A stretch of DNA of 64,000 nt. Source: Methylobacterium terricola. GTDB lineage: Bacteria > Pseudomonadota > Alphaproteobacteria > Rhizobiales > Beijerinckiaceae. The translations under genes and the position numbers were made by a program. How positions within the stretch are numbered: the first letter of the stretch is position 1; every line of letters starts with the position of its first letter. The notes under the pieces were generated by a model that did no database searches, was not told the DNA's origin, and saw only the letters and a program-made list of their open reading frames with translations. The stretch lies in contig NZ_VDDA01000004.1 of the NCBI RefSeq assembly GCF_006151805.1, positions 489,612-553,611 on the forward strand. The letters run 5' to 3'. Positions 23,088-33,669 of this stretch are shown here, piece after piece.

Positions 23088-23113
<26 letters not shown>

Positions 23114-24623
23114 CGTACAGGGTCTCGACGGTGATGAGCGGCAGCGACCGCTCGCGGGCGAAGCGTTCGGTGTTGTGGCGGGCCTTGCCGCGCACGAAGA
23201 ACGGGACCTTCTTCAGCTCGCGCTCGGCCTCGATCGCCCAGATCATCGGGGCGGCGGCGGTCGCGGGTGCGGAGGTCACCACGGTCTCCGCCTCTTCCCA
23301 GGGTCGGCCGCCGAGATGCGACGGCGCCACCCCATCGTGGAATTCCGGATCGTCCCGGAACATCGCCAGCAGGTGCTCCTCCAGTCCCATCATCAGCGGG
23401 TGGACGAAGGTGTCGAACAGCACGTTCGCGCCCTCGAAGCCCATCTGCGGCGCGTGGCGGGCCGGCACGTCCTGCACGTGCATCGGCGCCGAAATGACCG
23501 CGCAGGGGATGCCGAGCCGCTTCGCGACGTGGCGCTCCATCTGGGTGCCGAGCACCAGTTCCGGCTGCGCCGCGGCGATCGCCGCCTCGACCGCGAGGTA
23601 GTCGTCGGTGACCAGCGCCTCGATCCCGTGGGTCGCGGCTTCGGCCCGCACCTCCCGGGCGAATTCGCGCGAATAGGTGCCGAGGCCGACGAGGGTGAAG
23701 CCGATCTCGCGGGTGGCGACCCGTGCCGCCGCGACCGCATGGGTGGCGTCGCCGAAGACGAAGACGCGCTTGCCCGTGAGATAGGTCGAATCGACCGAGC
23801 GCGAGTACCATGGCAGGCGCGAGCCTTGCGCCCCGAGGACCGGCGCAGGATCGAGCCCGGCGAGCGCCGCCACCGCCTCGATGAAGGCGGTGGTGCCCCT
23901 CACGCCGATCGGCGCGGTCTCGACGAAGGGCTGGCCGTGGCTGCGCTCCAGCCACTGCGCGGCGCTGCGCGCCACTTCCGGGTAGAGCACGACGTTGAAG
24001 GCGGCCTCGCTCAAGCGCGCGAGGTCGGCCGGCGTCGCGCCGAGCGGGGCGACGACGTTGACGGCGATGCCGAGTTCCGCGAGCAGCCCGCGCACTTCGC
24101 GCAGGTCGTCGCGGTGGCGGAAACCGAGCGAGGTCGGCCCGAGGATGTTGCAGCTCGCCCGCACCCGCTCCGCGACCGGGGCGGCGGGCGCCAGGGACCG
24201 CACCAGGCGGTAGAGGGTCTCGGAGGCGCCCCAGTTCTCCTTCTTCTGGTAGGCCGGCAGCTCCAGCGGAATCACCGGGATCGGCAGGCCCAGCGCCTGC
24301 GACAGCCCGGCCGGATCGTCCTGCAGCAACTCGGCGGTGCAGGAGGCGCCGACGATCATCGCCTGGGGGCGGAAGCGCTCGTAGGCGGCGGCGACCGCCT
24401 GCTTGAAGATCTCGGCGGTGTCGGCGCCGAGGTCGCGGGCCTGGAAGGTGGTGTAGGTCACCGGCGGGCGGGCGCCGTGCCGCTCGATCATGGTGAAGAG
24501 CAGGTCGGCGTAGGTGTCGCCCTGCGGCGCGTGCAGCACGTAGTGCAGGCCGCGCATCGCGGTGGCGACCCGCATCGCGCCGATATGGGGCGGTCCCTCG
24601 TAGGTCCAGAGCGTGAGCTGCAT
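23088..24623 (-). CDS. bchB: Dark-operative protochlorophyllide reductase subunit BchB
   Basis: BchB forms with BchN the catalytic heterotetramer that reduces ring D of protochlorophyllide. The start [20 protein letters not shown] is the family's usual one; the cluster-ligating Cys is in [16 protein letters not shown], and the Asp ligand lies in the early region GDTYADLLF. The C-terminal segment (LYDAKAHF) matches the usual end. The length of 511 residues is normal. It begins a few bases after the end of bchN. Confidence 0.96.
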
Positions 24624-24627
24624 CGCC

Positions 24628-26482
<1,855 letters not shown>

Positions 26483-26652
26483 CTTAAAAGCGATGACAGT
26501 TCGGCGAAGGCTCCACGAATGAGCCTTGCGGCGGCGCGCCGGACCTGTATCCTGGAATGAATCCGGATGACGTCGCCTTCGCGACGACGCTCCCAACGTA
26601 GAAAACCCGACACAACGTCGAAACATACCTGGTTTTCCAGTGCATCGGGGAG

Positions 26653-27558
26653 GTGCCGGTGGGAGATCAAGCACAGGCCGGCACCTTGCCGACCGACAGG
26701 CCCACCGCCCGCGAGCGGAGTTTCCGCGAGCGGTGCACTCTCGGCGGGAGCTCTGGTGGAGTATATCACCAGGCGCGCTGGCGGGACGACCTCGCGCAGG
26801 TCGTGGAAGCGGAGATCATCCCGCGGCTGATGCTCGCCCATCGTGGCGAGAGTCGCGGCGAAACTCGGCCGCCCCGTCCGTCCGGGCGCCTCGCCGATAC
26901 CGACGACATCGGCCGCCTGGCCGCCCTGGTGCTGGCGCAACGGGACCGCGACGCGCTGCCGGAGATCCGCGCGCTCCTCGACGGCGGCATGACGCTCGCG
27001 GAGGTGCTGGTCGGCCTGATGGCGCCGACCGCCCGGCATATCGGCCGATTGTGGGAGGAGGATGCCTGCGACTTCGTCCAGGTGACGACCGCGATGGCGC
27101 GGCTGCGCCGCCTCGTCCACGACCTCGAGACCCTGTGCCTCGACCCGCGTCCGGTCGATCCGGCGAGCCGGCGGGTCCTGCTCGTGCCGGCCCCGGCCGA
27201 GACGCACACCTTCGGCCTGACGCTCGCGGCGCATTTCCTGGCCGAGGCCGGATGGGAGGTAACGACGAGCGTCGACAACCACCTCGCCGACGCCTTGGAG
27301 CGCCTGCGCGCCGAGTGGTTCGACGTGATCGGCCTGTCGCTCTCCTGCGACGTCTGCCTCGACCGGTTGGTCGCGTCGGTGCCGGTGCTGCGGCGCGCCT
27401 CGCGCAACCGCGACCTGCGGGTGATCGTCGGCGGGCCCGCCTTCCACGGGCGGCCCGACCGGGTCCGGCTCGTCGGCGCCGACGCGGCTGTCGACGACGC
27501 ACGCGATGCGCCCGGAATCGTACAAAGCTTGCTTGATCTGCGGATTAGAGCCTGCTGA
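26653..27558 (+). CDS. aerR: AerR/PpaA-type cobalamin-binding antirepressor
   Basis: AerR is a B12-binding regulator that antagonises the repressor CrtJ/PpsR. The C-terminal half has a cobalamin-binding Rossmann-like domain: VLLVPAPAETHTFGLTLAAH with ExHxxG (His185, the candidate axial ligand), then VIGLSLSCDVCLDRLV and VIVGGPAFHG, which correspond to the SxL and GG motifs. The N-terminal helical region TDDIGRLAALVLAQRD and LAEVLVGLMAPTARHIGRLW resembles the B12-binding helical bundle. The start is GTG at 26653 with GGGGAG upstream; a GTG at 26659 is possible. It is divergent from bchF and 38 bp upstream of ppsR. Confidence 0.85.
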   Translation: MPVGDQAQAGTLPTDRPTARERSFRERCTLGGSSGGVYHQARWRDDLAQVVEAEIIPRLMLAHRGESRGETRPPRPSGRLADTDDIGRLAALVLAQRDRDALPEIRALLDGGMTLAEVLVGLMAPTARHIGRLWEEDACDFVQVTTAMARLRRLVHDLETLCLDPRPVDPASRRVLLVPAPAETHTFGLTLAAHFLAEAGWEVTTSVDNHLADALERLRAEWFDVIGLSLSCDVCLDRLVASVPVLRRASRNRDLRVIVGGPAFHGRPDRVRLVGADAAVDDARDAPGIVQSLLDLRIRAC

Positions 27559-27596
27559 AAGACCTGTTCGATGCGGTCGGCGTGTGTTGGTGACCC

Positions 27597-29051
27597 GTGA
27601 ACAGACCCGTGAGCCCTGCTGCGAAGGAAACTTTCGCGGTGCTGCGAGACGCCGTCTCCCGCCTGGATCCCCGGACGACGGGCAGCCTCGTCGCTGCTGC
27701 CAGCGACGTGTCCCTCGTCGTGGACGGCGACGGGGTGATCCGCGACGCCGCCTTCGGGGCCGACGGGCTCTCCGAGGAGGCCGGCGAGACCTGGCTCGGG
27801 CGGCGCTGGGTCGACACCGTGACGGTCGAGAGCCGCCCCAAGGTCCTGAGCCTCCTGGAGGATGCCGGGCCCGGCGCGGTGACGCGCTGGCGCCAGGTCA
27901 ACCACCCCTCGGCGCAGGGCGGTGCCGACGTGCCGATCCGCTACGCGGCCCTGCGCATCCCCGACGACGACCGCATCATCGTCATCGGCCGCGACCTGCG
28001 GGCGCTCTCGGCGCTGCAGCAGCGGCTGGCCGAATCGCAGCAGGCGCTGGAGCGCGACTATGCCCGCCTGCGCGGCGCCGAGACGCGCTACCGGGTGCTG
28101 TTCCAGCTCGCCGGCGAGCCGATCCTGATCGTCGATGCCGGCACCCGCCGCATCACCGAGATCAACCCCGCCGCCGCCCGGCTCCTCGGGCGGGCGGTCA
28201 AGCGGATCGTCGGGCGCGACCTGATCGACCTGTTCGAGCCCGACGGCGCCCGCGCGGTCCAGTCGCTCCTCGTGGGCCTGCGCCTCACCGGCCAGGCCGA
28301 GGACCTCACCGCCCGCCTGGCGCAACGGCGCGGCGAGGCGCGGGTCTCCGCCTCGCTGTTCCGCGAGGAGGCGGGGACGAGCATCCTGGTGCGCCTCAAC
28401 GTGCAGGCGCCGGCGGCCAGCCCGATCGCGGCGCGCTCCGGGGCGCTGGAGGTGATCGAGGCGATGCCCGAAGGCTTCGTCGTCACCGACCGCGACCGGC
28501 GCATCATCGGGGTCAACGCCGCCTTCCTCGACCTCGCGCAGCTCGCCACCGAGCACCAGGCCAAGGGCGAACCGCTCGAACGCTGGCTCGGCCGCGAGGG
28601 CAACGAGATCGGCGCCCTGTTCACGACCCTGGCCGAGCACGGCGCGGTGCGCCACTTCACCACCGTCATGCGCGGCGAGTTCGGCGCGGTCGACGAGGTC
28701 GAGGTCGCGGCGGTCTCGGTGCCGGGCGGCGAGCGGCCGTGCTTCGGCTTCACCCTGCGCACCCTGCCCCGCCGCGTCGCCGCTGCGGCGCCGGGCGGGC
28801 GCGAGCTGCCGCGCTCGGTCGAGCACATGACCGAGCTCGTCGGTCGCGTCTCGATGAAGGTGTTGGTGCGCGAGACCACCGACCTGATCGAGCGCCTGTG
28901 CATCGAGGCGGCGTTGCGCATCACCCACGACAACCGCGCCTCGGCGGCCGAGATGCTGGGGCTCAGCCGGCAAGGCTTCTACGCCAAGATGCGCCGCTAC
29001 GGCCTGGGCGACCTCGATGGCGCCGAGGAGACCGAGGAGCGCGAGGAGTAG
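27597..29051 (+). CDS. ppsR: Photosynthesis repressor PpsR/CrtJ
   Basis: PpsR is a redox/oxygen-responsive DNA-binding repressor of bch, crt and puf genes. Domains in order: an N-terminal PAS-like region (SDVSLVVDGDGVIRDAAFG), a glutamine-rich linker helix (LSALQQRLAESQQALERDY), PAS1 (FQLAGEPILIVDAGTRRI) and PAS2 (IEAMPEGFVVTDRDRRI), and a C-terminal Fis-type helix-turn-helix, ALRITHDNRASAAEMLGLSR. Cys435 just before the HTH is at the place of the redox-active Cys of CrtJ, and Cys382 is the only other one nearby. The 484-residue length is normal. The start is GTG at 27597; it follows aerR and precedes bchG, whose promoter carries a PpsR site. Confidence 0.95.
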   Translation: MNRPVSPAAKETFAVLRDAVSRLDPRTTGSLVAAASDVSLVVDGDGVIRDAAFGADGLSEEAGETWLGRRWVDTVTVESRPKVLSLLEDAGPGAVTRWRQVNHPSAQGGADVPIRYAALRIPDDDRIIVIGRDLRALSALQQRLAESQQALERDYARLRGAETRYRVLFQLAGEPILIVDAGTRRITEINPAAARLLGRAVKRIVGRDLIDLFEPDGARAVQSLLVGLRLTGQAEDLTARLAQRRGEARVSASLFREEAGTSILVRLNVQAPAASPIAARSGALEVIEAMPEGFVVTDRDRRIIGVNAAFLDLAQLATEHQAKGEPLERWLGREGNEIGALFTTLAEHGAVRHFTTVMRGEFGAVDEVEVAAVSVPGGERPCFGFTLRTLPRRVAAAAPGGRELPRSVEHMTELVGRVSMKVLVRETTDLIERLCIEAALRITHDNRASAAEMLGLSRQGFYAKMRRYGLGDLDGAEETEEREE

Positions 29052-29084
29052 GCACGCACGGATGCGTGACCAACCGCGCGCGGG

Positions 29085-29102
29085 TGTAAAGTTTTCTTGA
29101 CA
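29085..29102 (+). promoter_or_regulatory. PpsR operator upstream of bchG
   Basis: TGTAAAGTTTTCTTGACA fits TGT-N12-ACA exactly. It lies between the ppsR stop and bchG, with the TTGACA end able to serve as a -35 box for rightward transcription, 30 bp before the ATG. It would control bchG, the pucC-type gene, bchP and tspO. Confidence 0.75.
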
Positions 29103-29131
29103 CTCTTCCGAGGGCGTCCCACCCTCGCGGC

Positions 29132-30061
29132 ATGACGACCGAGCCTCTGATCAAACCCCTGATCACGCCGCCGGCGGTTCCCGCCCCAGTGGTTCCTGCG
29201 CCACTTGCGCTGCTGGAACTGCTGAAGCCGATCACCTGGTTCGCCCCGATGTGGGCCTTCGCCTGCGGGGTGGTCTCCTCGGGCGTCGCGGTCCAGGGCC
29301 GCTGGCCGGTGGCGATCGCCGGCATCCTGCTCGCCGGCCCGCTCGTCTGCGCCACCAGCCAGGCGGTGAACGACTGGTTCGACCGGCATGTCGACGCGAT
29401 CAACGAGCCGGGGCGGCCGATCCCGTCGGGCCGCATCCCGGGGCGTTGGGGCCTCGCCATCGCCCTGGCCTGGACCGGGCTGTCGCTGGCCGTGGCCTCC
29501 ACGCTCGGGCCGTGGGTGCTCGGGGCGGCGCTCTTCGGGCTCGCCCTCGCCTGGCTCTACAGCGCGCCGCCGGTGCGGTTGAAGCGCGACGGCTGGTGGG
29601 GCAACGCCGCCTGCGGCCTCGCCTACGAGGGACTGCCCTGGTTCACCGGCGCCGCCGTGATGGGGTCGGCCCTGCCGGACGGGCGGATCGTCGCGCTGGC
29701 GCTCCTCTACAGCCTCGGCGCCCACGGCATCATGACCCTCAACGACTTCAAAGCGATGGAGGGCGACCGGCGCACCGGCATCCGCTCGCTGCCGGTGCAA
29801 CTCGGGGCGGAGGCCGCCGCGCGCCTCGCCTGCTGGGTGATGGCGGTGCCGCAGGCGGTGGTGGTGGCCCTGCTGATCGCCTGGGGGGCGCCGTGGCACG
29901 CCGCCCTCGTCGCCGTGCTCCTCGCCGGCCAGGGCGGGCTGATGCGCCGCTTCCTCGCCGATCCGCGCGGGCGGGCGGCCTGGTACAACGGCACCGGCAC
30001 GCTGCTCTACGTGCTCGGCATGCTCACCGCGGCCCTGGCCCTGCGCGGAGGCCTCGCATGA
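29132..30061 (+). CDS. bchG: Bacteriochlorophyll synthase (geranylgeranyl transferase)
   Basis: BchG is a UbiA-family membrane prenyltransferase that esterifies bacteriochlorophyllide a with geranylgeranyl diphosphate. The Asp-rich diphosphate motif is NDWFDRHVDAINEPGRP (near residue 90) and the second one is NDFKAMEGDRRTGIRSLP. About eight hydrophobic helices are visible. The 309-residue length is typical. The stop overlaps the following gene (ATGA). Confidence 0.95.
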   Translation: MTTEPLIKPLITPPAVPAPVVPAPLALLELLKPITWFAPMWAFACGVVSSGVAVQGRWPVAIAGILLAGPLVCATSQAVNDWFDRHVDAINEPGRPIPSGRIPGRWGLAIALAWTGLSLAVASTLGPWVLGAALFGLALAWLYSAPPVRLKRDGWWGNAACGLAYEGLPWFTGAAVMGSALPDGRIVALALLYSLGAHGIMTLNDFKAMEGDRRTGIRSLPVQLGAEAAARLACWVMAVPQAVVVALLIAWGAPWHAALVAVLLAGQGGLMRRFLADPRGRAAWYNGTGTLLYVLGMLTAALALRGGLA

Positions 30062-31410
30062 GCACCCGTTCTCCGATGAGCGGCTGTTCCGGCTTCAGCT
30101 GGGTCACGATCCTACGCCTCGGCCTCGTCCAGACCGCGCTCGGCGCCATCGTGGTGCTGATCACCTCGACCCTCAACCGGGTGATGGTGGTGGAGCTGGC
30201 GCTGCCCGCCGCCCTGCCGGGCGGGCTGGTGGCCCTGCACTACGCCGTCCAGGCCCTGCGGCCACGCTGGGGCTACGGCTCGGATCTCGGGCGCCGCCGC
30301 ACGCCTTGGATCGTCGGCGGCATGGCGCTGCTGGCCCTCGGCGGCGTCGGCGCCGCCCTTGGCACCGGGCTCGTCGCCGTGCAGCCGGAAGCGGGATTCG
30401 CGCTGCTCGTCGCCTCGTTCCTCGCGGTCGGCATCGGCGTCGGGGCCGCCGGGACCTCGCTGCTGGTCCTGCTCTCCACCGGCGTCGCCCCCCACCGACG
30501 AGGCGCCGCCGCGACGATCGTCTGGATCATGATGATCGCCGGCTTCGTCGTCACCGCGCCGGCCGCCGGGCACCTGCTCGACCCGTTCTCCTCGTCTCGC
30601 CTCGTCGCGGTCTCGGGCGGGGTGTCGCTGATCGCCTTCCTGGTCGCGGTGATCGCCCTGCGGGGCGTCGAGCCGGCGCGCTCCGCTGCCCCCGTCGGCC
30701 CCGGTCCGGCCCAGCCCTTCGCCCGGGTGCTGGCCGAGGTCTGGGCCGAGCCGGAGGCGCGCCGCTTCACCGTCTTCGTCTTCCTGGCGATGCTCGCCTA
30801 CAGCGCGCAGGAGCTGATCCTCGAACCCTTCGCCGGCCTCGTCTTCGCGATGTCGCCGGGCGCGACCACCAAGCTCTCCGGCCTGCAGAACGGCGGCGTG
30901 CTCACCGGCATGGTGCTGGTCGCCCTCGTCACCGCCAACGGGCGCGGGCCGCTCGCCGCCTTGCGCCTCTGGACCGTGACCGGCTGCCTCGGCTCGGCCG
31001 CCGCGCTCGCCGGCATCGCGGCCTGCGGCTTTGCCGGGCCCGCCGCACCGCTGCGGGCCTGCGTCGCCGGGCTCGGCTTCTTCAACGGCATCTTCGCGGT
31101 CGCGGCGATCGGCCAGATGATGGCCCTCGCCGGCACCGGCGGCGCGCCCGATGGCGAGAGCCGCCACGGCACCCGCATGGGGGTGTGGGGCGCGGCGCAA
31201 GGGCTCGCCTTCGGGCTCGGCGGGTTCCTCGGCGCGGCGGGCGTCGACCTCGCGCGGCTCGCCTTCGGCACCGTGGTGCCGGCCTATGCGGCGGTCTTCG
31301 TCACCGAGGCGCTGGTGTTCCTCGCCGCGGCTGGGCTGGCCTGTCGCATCGGGGGACATGGCGCGGGCGCGCGACCGCTCGGCCCCCTGTCGGTGCAGCA
31401 CGCGATCTGA
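30058..31410 (+). CDS. BCD-family transporter, PucC-type (bchG-bchP linked)
   Basis: This is a second member of the PucC/LhaA family of 12-segment membrane proteins. Family markers are STLNRVMVVELALPAALPG near the start, RPRWGYGSDLGRRRTPWIVGG and AQELILEPFAGLVF. It lies between bchG and bchP, the place of the Rhodobacter orf428/bch2 gene, and probably takes part in pigment delivery or assembly. The length is 450 residues. The ATG at 30058 overlaps the bchG stop. There is no LH2 operon in the window, so a pucBA-specific role is not indicated. Confidence 0.88.
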   Translation: MSTRSPMSGCSGFSWVTILRLGLVQTALGAIVVLITSTLNRVMVVELALPAALPGGLVALHYAVQALRPRWGYGSDLGRRRTPWIVGGMALLALGGVGAALGTGLVAVQPEAGFALLVASFLAVGIGVGAAGTSLLVLLSTGVAPHRRGAAATIVWIMMIAGFVVTAPAAGHLLDPFSSSRLVAVSGGVSLIAFLVAVIALRGVEPARSAAPVGPGPAQPFARVLAEVWAEPEARRFTVFVFLAMLAYSAQELILEPFAGLVFAMSPGATTKLSGLQNGGVLTGMVLVALVTANGRGPLAALRLWTVTGCLGSAAALAGIAACGFAGPAAPLRACVAGLGFFNGIFAVAAIGQMMALAGTGGAPDGESRHGTRMGVWGAAQGLAFGLGGFLGAAGVDLARLAFGTVVPAYAAVFVTEALVFLAAAGLACRIGGHGAGARPLGPLSVQHAI

Positions 31411-31455
31411 CGACCAACGATCCGGCCGGACCCGGCCCGGACGGGAGGCACGGCC

Positions 31456-32649
31456 ATGGACGAGACGATCCCGGGCGAGATGATCCTCGATGCGGTGGTG
31501 GTGGGCGGGGGGCCGGCCGGGGCGACGGCGGCGACCGATCTGGCGCGGCTCGGGCGCCGGGTCGTGCTCCTCGACCGGGCCGGTCGCATCAAGCCCTGCG
31601 GCGGCGCGATCCCGCCCCGCCTGATCCGCGACTTCGCGATCCCCGACGAACTGCTGGTGGCGAAGATCCGCTCCGCCCGCATGGTCTCGCCCCGCGACCG
31701 GGCGGTCGACATGCCGGTCGGCGAGGGCTTCGTCGGCATGGTCGATCGCGGGCCCTTCGACGAGTGGCTGCGCGCGCAGGCCGCTCTCGCCGGCGCTGCG
31801 CGCGTGACCGGTACCTACCTGCGCCTCGCCCGCGCCGGCGACGGTCCGGTCACGGTGCATTACCGCACCGCCGACGGCGCCGAGGAGACCTTGCGCACCC
31901 GCCTCGTCATCGGGGCCGACGGCGCCAATTCGGCGGTCGGGCGCCAGGAGATCCCGGCGCATGCCCGGATGCGACAGGTCTTCGCCTACCACGAGATCGT
32001 GCGGACCCCGCCGGCCGGTGCCGTCGCGGCGACGCGCTGCGACGTCTACTACCAGGGCGTCCTGTCGCCGGATTTCTACGCCTGGATCTTCCCGCACGGC
32101 GACACGCTCAGCATCGGTACCGGCAGCGCCCGGAAAGGCTTCTCGCTGCGCGGCGCGGTCGGCCGGCTTCGCGCCGCGACCGGCCTCGACCGCGGCGAGA
32201 CGCTGCGCCGCGAGGGCGCGCCCTTGCCGCTCAAGCCCCTTTCGCGCTTCGACAACGGCCGCGACGTGCTGCTCACCGGCGACGCCGCCGGCCTCGTCGC
32301 CCCGGCTTCGGGCGAGGGCATCTACTACGCGATGTTCGGCGGGCGCCTCGCCGCGGAGGCGGCGCACGCCTTCCTCGCCACCGGCGATTCCCGCGCTTTG
32401 AGCCAGGCGCGCCGCCGTTTCCTCAAGGCGCATGGCCGGGTGTTCTGGATCCTGCGGCTGATGCAGGGCGTCTGGTACCGCAATGACGGCTTGCGCGAAC
32501 GCTTCGTCAGCATCTGCCGCGACCCCGACGTGCAGTCGCTCACCTGGGACGCCTACATGAACAAGGAACTGGTGCGGGCCAAACCCGCGGCGCACGCGCG
32601 GATCTTCTTCAAGGATCTCGCCCACCTGTTCCGCTGGGTCTCGCCGTGA
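31456..32649 (+). CDS. bchP: Geranylgeranyl reductase
   Basis: BchP is the flavoprotein that reduces the geranylgeranyl tail of bacteriochlorophyll a to phytyl. The FAD motif is AVVVGGGPAGATAATDLARL, with the family's KPCGGAIPPRL and the second FAD motif LLTGDAAGLVAPASGEGI. The length of 397 residues is normal, and the ATG at 31456 has GGGAGG upstream. Its TGA overlaps the tspO start (GTGA). Confidence 0.95.
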   Translation: MDETIPGEMILDAVVVGGGPAGATAATDLARLGRRVVLLDRAGRIKPCGGAIPPRLIRDFAIPDELLVAKIRSARMVSPRDRAVDMPVGEGFVGMVDRGPFDEWLRAQAALAGAARVTGTYLRLARAGDGPVTVHYRTADGAEETLRTRLVIGADGANSAVGRQEIPAHARMRQVFAYHEIVRTPPAGAVAATRCDVYYQGVLSPDFYAWIFPHGDTLSIGTGSARKGFSLRGAVGRLRAATGLDRGETLRREGAPLPLKPLSRFDNGRDVLLTGDAAGLVAPASGEGIYYAMFGGRLAAEAAHAFLATGDSRALSQARRRFLKAHGRVFWILRLMQGVWYRNDGLRERFVSICRDPDVQSLTWDAYMNKELVRAKPAAHARIFFKDLAHLFRWVSP

Positions 32650-33134
32650 TCGACGCGCTCGGGGGCCGCTGGGGCCCGATCCTGGTGGCGGCCGCCTCGG
32701 CCATCGTGGTGGCAGGGGCGGGCGCGTGGCTCACCGCGCTCGGGCCCTGGTATCGCAGCCTCCAGGTCCCGTCCTGGAAGCCGCCCGACTGGGCGTTCGG
32801 TCCGGTCTGGACCACGATCTTCACGCTTGCCGCCATCGCCGGGGTGCTGTCCTGGAACGCCGCGCCGGAGGGCCCGCCCCGGACCTGGCTCATCGCCGCC
32901 TTCGCGCTGAACGGGGCGCTCAACATCGCCTGGAGCGGAGTGTTCTTCCGCCTGGAGCGGCCGGATTGGGCGCTCATCGAGGTGGTGGCGCTCTGGCTCT
33001 CGGTGGTGCTGCTGATCGTCGTGGTCGGGCGCCTGTCCGGCCTTGGGGCGGTGCTGCTGGTGCCCTACCTGGTCTGGGTCGGGATCGCAGCCTGTCTCAA
33101 CTGGTCGATCGTGCGCCTCAACGGACCGTTCTGA
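32646..33134 (+). CDS. tspO: TspO/MBR family tryptophan-rich sensory protein
   Basis: TspO is a five-helix porphyrin-binding membrane protein that in Rhodobacter modulates photosynthesis genes in response to oxygen and tetrapyrroles. The 162-residue product has five hydrophobic segments and the conserved WYRSLQVPSWKPPDWAFGPV and ALNGALNIAWSGVFF. The GTG start overlaps the bchP stop by four bases, so it is translated with the pigment operon, which supports a role in tetrapyrrole sensing or turnover here. Confidence 0.93.
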   Translation: MIDALGGRWGPILVAAASAIVVAGAGAWLTALGPWYRSLQVPSWKPPDWAFGPVWTTIFTLAAIAGVLSWNAAPEGPPRTWLIAAFALNGALNIAWSGVFFRLERPDWALIEVVALWLSVVLLIVVVGRLSGLGAVLLVPYLVWVGIAACLNWSIVRLNGPF

Positions 33135-33368
33135 ACAGTCGTCGGCGACCGGGACGTACCGGACGCCCCCGACATCGCGCGGAGACTTCGCACCGCGGAC
33201 GATCGGATCGCCCGATGCCGGACTGCCGCTGATGCGACATCGTGAACCGCGGCGCGTTTCCGGCGAACGGGCACCGTATTTTCGGGTTTTCAGCCATGGA
33301 ACCCTGCGTCTCCTAGGTTACTTCCCCAATCGACTGCGCGTCTTCGGCGCGGGCAGGAGTATTCACAC

Positions 33369-33638
33369 GTGCCGGATCTCCTCACGGGCGGCCACATCGT
33401 CGATGCCGCGCTGCTGATCGTCGCCGCGGAAGCCGGCCTGCTCCTCCTGTGGCGCCGCCGCGCCGGGCCGGGCCGGGGCGCCCTTCTCGTCAACCTCGCC
33501 TCGGGCGCCTGCCTGATGGCGGGCCTGCGCGCCGTGCTCGCGGGCGCGCCGGGATACTGGCTCGCCGCCGCGCTCGCCGGCGCCGGCGCCGCTCACGTCG
33601 CCGATCTCTGGCTGCGGCTGCGATCCGCGGCTCCCTGA
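33369..33638 (+). CDS. Small membrane protein (89 aa), cytochrome-linked
   Basis: The GTG start has AGGAG 10 bases upstream. The sequence has three hydrophobic stretches (VDAALLIVAAEAGLLLLW, ALLVNLASGACLMAGLRAVL and YWLAAALAGAGAAHVADLWL), suggesting three membrane helices with an Arg-rich loop between the first two. It ends 31 bp before the tri-heme cytochrome gene and is probably in its operon. I do not recognise a family. Confidence 0.6.
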   Translation: MPDLLTGGHIVDAALLIVAAEAGLLLLWRRRAGPGRGALLVNLASGACLMAGLRAVLAGAPGYWLAAALAGAGAAHVADLWLRLRSAAP

Positions 33639-33669
33639 CCCCTCGCCCCTCACCCTCGGAGGAAGCCCC

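Noticed and set aside
27583-27603. Possible PpsR site just before the ppsR start (autoregulation)
   Set aside because: TGT and ACA are present but spaced 13 rather than 12 bases and the inner TCA/TGA half-sites are missing.
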